40,693 nucleotides of DNA from JABWCE01 sp964355045 (GTDB lineage Bacteria; Bacteroidota; Bacteroidia; NS11-12g; UBA9320), in assembly GCA_964355045.1 (NCBI GenBank), contig CAYHCM010000012.1, forward strand, positions 1-40,693. Direction: 5' to 3'. Shown piece after piece: positions 16,161 to 21,305 of this stretch (positions within the stretch are counted from its first letter, which is position 1; each line of letters opens with the position of its first letter). The notes under the pieces are model-generated. The model ran no database searches and was not told the origin of the DNA. It saw only the letters and a list, made by a program, of their open reading frames with translations. A program made the position numbers and the translations under genes.

Positions 16161-17471
16161 TTATTCATGCAAACAAGTAGAAAGTTCCAATGGAATTACA
16201 TTCATATTTTCATTGATCTCGATTAACTGAACTTCCACCAATTCGTTTACCAGCAAAGGATCGTAAGGGGTTTCTATCTTTATATAATTTTCGGTAAATC
16301 CGTACATGGTGCCATTATCTTCTTCTGCTTCATAAAGTACGATGAAATTTTTCCCCAAATTTTCTGTGTAAAATTTATGGCGTTTTTTTTCACTTAAAAT
16401 TCTTAGCATTTTAGCCCGTTCCATTCGTGTTTTTACCGGTACAACTCCATCCAATTTTCGTGCGGTGGTATTCGGTCGTTCACTGTATGGGAATACATGA
16501 AGATAGCTGATGTCCAGTTCATTTAAAAAATTATAAGTTTCTAAAAATGCTTCATCCGTTTCCTGCGGAAAACCAACAATCACATCTACTCCTATGCAGC
16601 AATGCGGCATTAATGCTTTGATGGTTTTAACCCGGTTTACATACAAATCACGCACATATTTTCGCCGCATTAATTTTAAAATTTCATCCGAACCGCTTTG
16701 CAGTGGGACATGAAAATGAGGAACGAATTTTTTACTTTGGGCTACAAACCGGATTATTTCATCCGTTAATAAATTAGGTTCAATGCTCGAAATCCGGAAC
16801 CGTTCAATGCCTTCCACTTTATCCAATTCTTTTACCAAATCAAAAAATGTTTCATTATGTCCCACCCCGAAATCACCGAGGTTTACACCTGTCAGCACAA
16901 TTTCTTTTACCCCTGTTTGGGCTACTTCGTTGGCTACTTTTATAGTTTCGGCCACGGTTTGGCTTCGGCTTTTTCCACGGGCTAAAGGAATGGTGCAAAA
17001 CGAACAGAAATAATCACAGCCGTCCTGAACTTTCATAAATGAACGGGTCCGTTCGCCAAACGAAAACCCGGGAACAAACACATTGGTTTCTTTTATGTTT
17101 TTATTAAAAATTAAAGGTGTTCCATCATCCCTCAACTTGGCCAAATTCTCTACTAAATTAAATTTTTCGGCGGCTCCCAATACCATATTAACTCCTGGTA
17201 TATTTGCTATTTCCTGTGGTTTTAGTTGAGCATAACACCCTATAACCACTACCTTTGCGTTAGCATTATATTTCAAAGCTTCCTTTACCACCTTCCTACA
17301 TTTTTTATCGGCATGGTCCGTAACGGAACAGGTATTTATAACATATATATCGGCACCTTGCTGAAAATCTTTTTTTATAAATCCAAAGCCTTCCATCTGC
17401 CGGGTGATGGTAGAAGTTTCAGAAAAATTAAGCTTACAGCCTAAGGTATAAAACGCGACGGATTGCGGCAT
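16161..17471 (-). CDS. mtaB: tRNA (t6A37) methylthiotransferase
   Basis: Radical-SAM enzyme that adds a methylthio group to C2 of threonylcarbamoyladenosine at tRNA position 37, improving decoding accuracy. The 436 residues match the family. The N-terminal UPF0004 domain supplies three Fe-S cysteines (C12 in YTLGCKLN, C48 in NTCSVT, C79 in VIGCYAQ), and the radical-SAM motif is C152-DYF-C156-SF-C159. GVNLGDFG and the C-terminal TRAM-like segment (ENLGKNFIVLYEAEEDNGTMYGFTENY, shown here only by its ends ENLGKN and TENY) complete the layout. CSVTDHADKKCR supports MtaB over MiaB or RimO. Its 5' end and upstream region are duplicated at 18.4 kb. The protein itself is intact. Confidence 0.94.
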   Translation of the reverse strand: MPQSVAFYTLGCKLNFSETSTITRQMEGFGFIKKDFQQGADIYVINTCSVTDHADKKCRKVVKEALKYNANAKVVVIGCYAQLKPQEIANIPGVNMVLGAAEKFNLVENLAKLRDDGTPLIFNKNIKETNVFVPGFSFGERTRSFMKVQDGCDYFCSFCTIPLARGKSRSQTVAETIKVANEVAQTGVKEIVLTGVNLGDFGVGHNETFFDLVKELDKVEGIERFRISSIEPNLLTDEIIRFVAQSKKFVPHFHVPLQSGSDEILKLMRRKYVRDLYVNRVKTIKALMPHCCIGVDVIVGFPQETDEAFLETYNFLNELDISYLHVFPYSERPNTTARKLDGVVPVKTRMERAKMLRILSEKKRHKFYTENLGKNFIVLYEAEEDNGTMYGFTENYIKIETPYDPLLVNELVEVQLIEINENMNVIPLELSTCLHE

Positions 17472-17478
17472 GGGGCGG

Positions 17479-17486
17479 CAAAGATA
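17479..17486 (-). promoter_or_regulatory. -7 element at the mtaB start
   Basis: On the minus strand TATCTTTG ends 7 bp before the mtaB ATG (17471). It fits TAnnTTTG and is conserved in the duplicated copy at 18495-18502, although the -33 region is poor. It implies a very short or absent leader. Confidence 0.45.
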
Positions 17487-17613
17487 ATTGTATTTAGGAT
17501 TTTAGGTTTAGAATTTTAGATTTATGAGCAGACTATCCAAATAAAAAACTTCGCAATGCCAAACCAAAGGATTATATATATGCGAATGTTTTGTGTAGCT
17601 TTGTCTTTTTAAT

Positions 17614-17640
17614 GTTGACGAGGTTTTAAACCTCGTCAAC
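17614..17640. repeat. 27-bp perfect palindrome, REP-like, copy 1
   Basis: Arms GTTGACGAGGTTT and AAACCTCGTCAAC pair perfectly around a single T. Near copies lie at 18630-18655 and 20276-20301, and flanks (TTTTTAAYG before, GTTTGYAG after) are shared too, so the element is about 40 bp long. It resembles REP-type palindromes that often serve as transcription stops. Confidence 0.75.
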
Positions 17641-17656
17641 GTTTGTAGGAGGCTCT

Positions 17657-17713
17657 AATACCCCAATATCTTCAACATACTTTTATAATTCTGTTCTTTC
17701 GAAAATATCCAGG
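17657..17713 (-). pseudogene. Gene-tail fragment, copy 1 (WIFSKEQNYKSMLKILGY)
   Basis: Read on the minus strand this reads W-IFSKEQNYKSMLKILGY followed by a stop. Four copies of the same C-terminal coding fragment occur between 17.6 and 20.3 kb. No parent gene is in the window. It is a gene remnant or a repeated element carrying such a remnant. Confidence 0.6.
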
Positions 17714-17730
17714 TTTAAAAAACTAATGAA

Positions 17731-18117
17731 TTACCACTCAAGTTTATCGAAACTTTTTTTATGAACTTGCCAATAACTTATAAATTGTCGGCTTGCCTTG
17801 ATAACCTTACCCAGTTTTTTGGCTTTGGTGTTAAAAAAATCGTGTTTCAAGAATTTTCTTATAAAATATGCTACCTCATTTCGCTCAACTTCTAAATAAA
17901 CAATACAATATTTTTCGTGACAGTACTTTTGTTTATAGAAATCATCGTCACGAGTTATAAAAAGAATGCCGCTATGTTCCCTTAAAAAACGGATAATGTC
18001 ATTATCAGTAATCCCTTTCGTTTTAATATCAATTCCAATCTGTTTAACCCTGATGCCCCATCTTTCAAGGAGTTCCTTTTGGTCATGAGTAATATTCTCA
18101 TCAATAATATTCATCAA
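17731..18117 (-). CDS. DUF5615 PIN-like toxin
   Basis: A 128-residue protein with the DUF5615/Mut7-C PIN-like pattern: an early acidic residue in NIIDENI, the ITDNDIIRFLREH helix, and GILFITRDDDF, whose acidic cluster forms the putative nuclease centre. PIN-fold toxins of VapC type cleave RNA, and this family is generally found with a DUF433 partner, as here. Its ATG overlaps the antitoxin stop by 4 bp, so antitoxin and toxin are co-translated, antitoxin first. The C-terminal half is basic and aromatic (KASRQFISYWQVHKKSF). Family is confident; RNase activity is inferred from the fold. Confidence 0.8.
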   Translation of the reverse strand: MMNIIDENITHDQKELLERWGIRVKQIGIDIKTKGITDNDIIRFLREHSGILFITRDDDFYKQKYCHEKYCIVYLEVERNEVAYFIRKFLKHDFFNTKAKKLGKVIKASRQFISYWQVHKKSFDKLEW

Positions 18118-18350
18118 ACCATTTCAGGGTGATGTTGCTCCAATAATGATTCTTTTCCTAATTTAACGGCTTCAGATATGGCTTCTTTAGTAATAGAACC
18201 CGGCCATTGGGTAGTGATATAATCCCAGGATATACCTTGTGCCACCATATCCAGCACATCTTCCACAAAAATTCGAGTTCCTGTAAATGTTAGTTTACCA
18301 TGACAGACTTCTGGGTCGGATATAATGTATTTGCCTAAAATCTTTTTCAT
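18114..18350 (-). CDS. DUF433 antitoxin
   Basis: A 78-residue DUF433 protein. The diagnostic elements are YIISDPEVCHGKLTFTGTRIFVEDVLDMVAQG, here recognised by its parts DPEVCHGK, TGTRI and VEDVLD, followed by a winged-helix-like segment SWDYITTQWPGSITKEAISEAV. DUF433 proteins are DNA-binding antitoxins for PIN-like DUF5615 toxins and repress their own promoter. Upstream, on the minus strand, TATATTTG lies only 4 bp before the ATG. The promoter abuts the duplicated mtaB fragment, so this module was placed right against the duplication breakpoint. Confidence 0.85.
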   Translation of the reverse strand: MKKILGKYIISDPEVCHGKLTFTGTRIFVEDVLDMVAQGISWDYITTQWPGSITKEAISEAVKLGKESLLEQHHPEMV

Positions 18351-18354
18351 ACTA

Positions 18355-18362
18355 CAAATATA
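18355..18362 (-). promoter_or_regulatory. -7 element of the DUF433/DUF5615 operon
   Basis: TATATTTG on the minus strand ends 4 bp before the DUF433 ATG, which would give a leaderless mRNA. No good -33 TTG is seen. The adjacent AT-rich sequence would be the natural operator for autoregulation. Confidence 0.4.
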
Positions 18363-18379
18363 AAGAAGAATTAAAAAGT

Positions 18380-18487
18380 TTAATCTTTTTTTACAAATCC
18401 ATACCCTTCCATCTGCCGGGTGATGGTGGAAGTTTCAGAAAAATTAAGCTTACAGCCTAAGGTATAAAAAGCTACGGATTGTGGCAT
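18380..18487 (-). pseudogene. Duplicated 5' fragment of mtaB (35 codons)
   Basis: On the minus strand an ATG at 18487 opens a frame starting MPQSVAFYTLGCKLNFSETS, the same as real MtaB, and diverging only at Y29 and V32 before stopping after FVKKD. The homology ends at the breakpoint next to the DUF433 promoter. It still carries the mtaB -7 element (18495-18502), so it may be transcribed and translated into a 35-residue peptide, but it cannot be functional as an enzyme. Confidence 0.85.
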
Positions 18488-18715
18488 TGGGCGGCAAAGA
18501 TAATTCTATTTACGATTTTAGGTTTACGATTTTAGATTTTTAGTTAGACCGCTTACATAAAAAACTTCGCAAAGCCGAACAAAAGGATGATACATCTGCA
18601 AATGTTTTGTGTAGCTTTGTCTTTTTAATGTTGCGAGGTTTTAAACCTCGTCAACATTTGCAGGGTGCTTAATACCCCAATATCTTCAACATACTTTTAT
18701 AGCTTTGTTCCTTAG
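18382..18715. repeat. Segmental duplication, copy B
   Basis: Second copy of 17366-17700, in the same orientation: mtaB first codons, upstream TTTACGATTTTAGA units, palindrome and gene-tail fragment. Homology starts within AATCTTTTTTTA and ends near the GTTC that follows the tail fragment. Beyond that begins the promoter of the next toxin-antitoxin module. Confidence 0.85.
18630..18655. repeat. REP-like palindrome, copy 2
   Basis: Same element as at 17614-17640, with one base (A of GTTGACG) lost from the left arm. The inner GAGGTTTTAAACCTC is intact. Confidence 0.7.
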
Positions 18716-18720
18716 TAAAA
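18671..18720 (-). pseudogene. Gene-tail fragment, copy 2 (IFTKEQSYKSMLKILGY)
   Basis: Minus-strand frame IFTKEQSYKSMLKILGY plus stop. A TGA interrupts it just upstream. It is part of duplication copy B and ends a few bases before the -33 element of the HigB-like gene. Confidence 0.55.
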
Positions 18721-18727
18721 ATTCAAT

Positions 18728-18758
18728 TTGCAAATTGTTGTCCGAACAGTTAACTTTG
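18728..18758 (+). promoter_or_regulatory. Strong-consensus Bacteroidota promoter for the HigB/XRE module
   Basis: TTG at 18728-18730, exactly 20 bp, then TAACTTTG at 18751-18758: a full match to the -33/-7 pattern TTG-N19-21-TAnnTTTG. The predicted start falls at about 18763-18766, on the GTG that would open the toxin gene, so the mRNA would be leaderless or nearly so. Confidence 0.65.
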
Positions 18759-18762
18759 AATC

Positions 18763-19122
18763 GTGAATTAGGACAGGCAAATAATAGCTTATAAGAATTA
18801 TTTTCTTGACTTTTATGACGCACAACCCGACAATGTTCAGGCAAAAATAGAATGGACATTAAATTTTATTAAAATTACGCAGAATGTTCCTAAAAAATAT
18901 TTTGAACATATTACAGGAACAAAAGGATTATACGAAATCAGGGTGGAAGTGGTTGGAAATATTTACCGAATCTTCTCTTTTTTTGATAAAGGAAATTTGA
19001 TTATTCTTGGCAATGCCTTTCAAAAGAAAACCCAAAAGACCCCAAGGAAGGAAATAGATAAAGCGATAAAAATAATGAAGGAATATCAACATGAAAAAGA
19101 AAATTCACAAAAATTAAAATAA
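18763..19122 (+). pseudogene. HigB/gp49-like toxin gene with amber stop at codon 3
   Basis: The frame 18772-19122 encodes an otherwise complete HigB/RelE-type (phage gp49-like) toxin: RQIIAYKNYFLDFYDA, then a helix, KYFEHITGTKGLYEIRVE, NIYRIFSFFDKGNLIILG, and NAFQKKTQKTPRKEIDKA, with the basic residues expected of a ribosome-dependent mRNA interferase. No ATG lies ahead. The likely start, GTG at 18763, is in frame and sits right after the promoter, but the third codon is TAG (18769-18771). So it reads V-N-stop-D-R-Q-I-I-A-Y. Unless translation begins at a non-standard codon such as ATA or CAA, or the amber is read through, the toxin is silent. The intact antitoxin starts 7 bp after its stop. 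Confidence 0.72.
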
Positions 19123-19129
19123 TTTAAAG

Positions 19130-19435
19130 ATGAGTAATACAAATAATAACATCACTACATTAGACCAGATTTTAGACAAGAAATATGGCCAAAAAGGAGA
19201 ACCCAAACGCGAAGAATGGGAACAACAATTTGAAACCTTTAGACTTGGTATTTTATTGGAAGAAGCAAGAACCAAACTCGGTATGACTCAGCAGCAACTA
19301 GCCCAAAAATGCGGAACAAATAAATCATATATTTCCAGAATTGAAAATAATTCATCGGATATAAGGCTTTCCACCTTAATGAAAATAATACAGCAAGGCC
19401 TGGGTGGACATTTAAAACTTACTTTACAACTCTAA
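19130..19435 (+). CDS. XRE-family HTH antitoxin (HigA-like)
   Basis: A 101-residue antitoxin. The helix-turn-helix is at about 50-95: LLEEARTKLGMTQQQLAQKCGTNKSYISRIEN, recognised by GMTQQQLAQKCG and SYISRIENN, followed by a strand-rich tail LGGHLKLTLQL. The order toxin then antitoxin is typical of HigBA modules. It lies 7 bp after the HigB-like frame and shares its promoter. Because the toxin frame is broken, this gene may now only regulate itself or neutralise related toxins elsewhere. Confidence 0.85.
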   Translation: MSNTNNNITTLDQILDKKYGQKGEPKREEWEQQFETFRLGILLEEARTKLGMTQQQLAQKCGTNKSYISRIENNSSDIRLSTLMKIIQQGLGGHLKLTLQL

Positions 19436-19473
19436 ACAAAAAAAACATTCCTCCTTTGCAGGTTAGGTTTTTT

Positions 19474-19620
19474 TTAATACCCCAATCTCTTCAGCATACT
19501 TTTATAACTTTGTTCTTTTGAAAATATCCAAGATGACACAATTCCATCCGAATCTTTATCAACAAAAAAATACATATGTGTAGCAACAAAACAATTGAAT
19601 AAAATTTTCAACTTGGATAA
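19474..19620 (-). pseudogene. Gene-tail fragment, copy 3 (longest)
   Basis: The minus-strand frame is open for about 45 codons and ends CFVATHMYFFVDKDSDG, IVSSWIFSKEQSYK, SMLKRLGY and stop. This is the longest and best-preserved copy, showing that the shared fragment is protein-coding in origin. No start codon or full gene is present, and the parent protein is not recognised. Confidence 0.6.
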
Positions 19621-19655
19621 TTTTATTTTGTATTTTCGTATGTAAATATTTTAAG

Positions 19656-19880
19656 ATGACTTATAAATTGGTTTGTACGGTTAAAAACAATCAGGTGGTT
19701 TTGACATTACCACCCGATTTAAGAAATAAAAAGGAAGTAACAATTTTCATTGACGATCAGGTTGATTCAAAATTTCTAAAACTTGAAGCACTCAAAAAGG
19801 CATCAATTGACCCATTATTTCTAAACGACATTCTGGAAGTTCAACAGGATTTTGAGTCCATTGACTATGAGAATATATGA
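19656..19880 (+). CDS. MazE-like antitoxin
   Basis: A 74-residue protein. The first half (MTYKLVCTVKNNQVVLTLPP then RNKKEVTIFIDD) is a short beta-rich, AbrB-like DNA-binding domain. The acidic second half (DPLFLNDILEVQQDFESIDYENI) is the kind of disordered tail that wraps a MazF toxin. Its stop overlaps the ATG of the toxin (ATGA at 19877). The identity rests on size, layout and the MazF partner rather than on a diagnostic motif. Confidence 0.75.
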   Translation: MTYKLVCTVKNNQVVLTLPPDLRNKKEVTIFIDDQVDSKFLKLEALKKASIDPLFLNDILEVQQDFESIDYENI

Positions 19881-20233
19881 ATGTAAATCGTTGGTCTATT
19901 TATAAAGCCAACCTTGATCCGGTTATTGGTTCAGAGCATGGCAAATCAAGACCTGTGCTTGTGATAAGTGAAGATGAAATTAACAATCTTCTTAATATTG
20001 TTAACGTTATTCCAATTACTTCGCGCAAAACTCAAAGAAATATTTATCCAAATGAAGTATTGATTTCTGCAAATACTTTTGGCCTCATTAATGAATCAAT
20101 TATACTTTGCCACCAAATCAGAACCTTAGACAAACAAAGACTTTCAACGTTATATGGAGAAATACAGGATGCATATAAGCAGGCTGAAATCATAGAAGCT
20201 TTGTGTTTCCAGCTTGGAATAAATCGGAGTTAA
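19877..20233 (+). CDS. MazF/PemK-family mRNA interferase toxin
   Basis: A 118-residue type II toxin that cleaves mRNA at short sequences when its antitoxin is degraded. The PemK/MazF signature is clear: RWSIYKANLDPVIGSEHGKSRPVLVIS, visible as GSEHGKSRPVLVIS with the conserved Arg, then NVIPITSRKT and SIILCHQIRTLDKQRLSTLYG, which supplies the second conserved segment. The frame is intact and overlaps the antitoxin by 4 bp, so this is the most likely functional module of the array. It ends 8 bp before another copy of the gene-tail repeat. Confidence 0.9.
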   Translation: MNVNRWSIYKANLDPVIGSEHGKSRPVLVISEDEINNLLNIVNVIPITSRKTQRNIYPNEVLISANTFGLINESIILCHQIRTLDKQRLSTLYGEIQDAYKQAEIIEALCFQLGINRS

Positions 20234-20240
20234 ACTATTC

Positions 20241-20270
20241 TTAATACCCCAATATCTTCAACATACTTTT
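20241..20270 (-). pseudogene. Gene-tail fragment, copy 4 (truncated by palindrome)
   Basis: Minus-strand KSMLKILGY plus stop. Homology breaks at 20270, where the palindromic element begins, so the palindrome appears to have inserted into or recombined with this copy. Confidence 0.5.
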
Positions 20271-20275
20271 TTAAC

Positions 20276-20301
20276 GTTGACGAGGTTTTAAACCTCGTCA
20301 C
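20276..20301. repeat. REP-like palindrome, copy 3
   Basis: GTTGACGAGGTTT paired with AAACCTCGTCAC, the same element as at 17614 and 18630, here placed after rather than before the gene-tail fragment. It overlaps and supplies the last codons of the small antitoxin-like gene at 20288-20416. Confidence 0.7.
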
Positions 20302-20416
20302 CGTTTGTAGTCGATTGATTTTCAAGAATAGTTAATTCTATTTTACTGAATATTTTCTCGTCCTTTAGTTCAATCAAATATCCTATTGCATTAAGTTTGC
20401 GTGTTTGTAAATCCAT
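20288..20416 (-). CDS. Small antitoxin-like protein ending inside the palindrome
   Basis: An ATG at 20416 opens a 42-codon frame, MDLQTRKLNAIGYLIELKDE then KIFSKIELTILENQSTTNGDEV. The N-terminus MDLQTRKLNAIxYLI with a following amphipathic helix resembles short antitoxins found ahead of RelE-type toxins in Bacteroidota. The last codons (GDEV-stop) come from the REP-like palindrome. No toxin follows on the minus strand, only repeat sequence, so this is an orphan, possibly with a replaced C-terminus. TATATTTG lies 18 bp upstream of the start. Confidence 0.55.
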   Translation of the reverse strand: MDLQTRKLNAIGYLIELKDEKIFSKIELTILENQSTTNGDEV

Positions 20417-20434
20417 ATTTTTGATTATATGATA

Positions 20435-20442
20435 CAAATATA
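20435..20442 (-). promoter_or_regulatory. -7 element of the orphan antitoxin-like gene
   Basis: TATATTTG on the minus strand, 18 bp upstream of the ATG at 20416. It fits TAnnTTTG, but no clear -33 TTG is seen. Confidence 0.4.
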
Positions 20443-20541
20443 AAAATCTGAAAAATGGTTTTGAAAATTAAAATAAATTTTAAGATTGACTTTTTAGAAT
20501 TGTTTCATTCAGGTACGAATCTAGGCTACTGGAAAAATATT

Positions 20542-21237
20542 TCATAATTTCAATGTTGCCTTATAAACCCTATTTGGTGTTTTATCACTAATGCTTAATC
20601 TTCGGGGATATATTAGCCACCAACGTTTTATTCTTCCACATGAAATTGTTAAACTATAATCTCCTATATCAATTTCAAAAGGAATAATTTTGGTCTCCAT
20701 ATTTATTGAGAGAATTAGATTATCTTTATTTTTTGAAACTGAATTCGGGATTGATATTTTAATAATCTTATTCTCGATGGTTTTCCTTTTAATCGGAACA
20801 AGGTTCTTACCTTTAACTTTATACCAAAAAACACTCCTAAAAGTTGTGTCGGTTAAATCTGTAAACAGATAATCTAACCTTGATATTCGGATTGTGTCAT
20901 TTATGCATTTATTTGAATTCATAATATACAGTTGACTGCCTATGGAGTCTATAGGTATAACAATAACGGTGCTATCTAAAACTATGAATTTTTCAGAAAT
21001 GTAATTTGGAAATACATTCGAATTGTTTCGTTGGCTTTCAACATTTTTTTGGTCAATAGGTTTGATATTTAATTCATTAAATTTTAAAGGATTTTTTAAT
21101 AAAGATTCAGGAGTGGTTTCAATATGAAATGAAGTTACGGATTCTCCTAATGTATCAACTATTAAAGTAAACTCCCTTGACTGTGCTGAAAGAAATTCTG
21201 TAATGCCACAAATAAATAAGAGAAATAAAGTTTTCAT
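20542..21237 (-). CDS. Secreted protein of unknown function
   Basis: From the ATG at 21237 the protein is 231 residues and begins with a signal peptide, MKTLFLLFICGITEFLSAQ. The longer frame to 21291 would put 18 residues ahead of the signal and is unlikely. The mature part is rich in beta-type sequence, with many Ile, Ser and Thr residues and a run DSTVIVIPIDSIGS. It has no recognised domain and no T9SS sorting domain, so it is probably periplasmic or an outer-membrane-associated protein. It lies just downstream of the giant PKD gene on the same strand (14 bp from that gene's stop to the start of the long frame), so the two may be co-transcribed. Confidence 0.65.
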   Translation of the reverse strand: MKTLFLLFICGITEFLSAQSREFTLIVDTLGESVTSFHIETTPESLLKNPLKFNELNIKPIDQKNVESQRNNSNVFPNYISEKFIVLDSTVIVIPIDSIGSQLYIMNSNKCINDTIRISRLDYLFTDLTDTTFRSVFWYKVKGKNLVPIKRKTIENKIIKISIPNSVSKNKDNLILSINMETKIIPFEIDIGDYSLTISCGRIKRWWLIYPRRLSISDKTPNRVYKATLKL

Positions 21238-21305
21238 TATAAGGCAAAAATTTGTTGAATCTTTTTTAAAATACCCGACACTTAGTTTCATATATCATTT
21301 AGGCT

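Larger units (their letters stand above)
17366..17700. repeat. Segmental duplication, copy A (real mtaB 5' end and upstream region)
   Basis: This stretch of about 335 bp is repeated at 18382-18715 in the same orientation, offset by roughly 1015 bp and, by eye, about 85-90 percent identical. It contains the first 35 codons of mtaB, its -7 element, TTTTAG-type low-complexity sequence, a palindrome and a short coding fragment. Together the two copies bracket the DUF5615/DUF433 pair. Point differences and small indels are spread along its length, so the duplication is not recent. Confidence 0.85.

Noticed and set aside
17614..20301. Palindromes as integron attC sites between toxin-antitoxin cassettes
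   Set aside because: The core sites RYYYAAC and GTTRRRY do not fit, and no integron integrase is present in the window.
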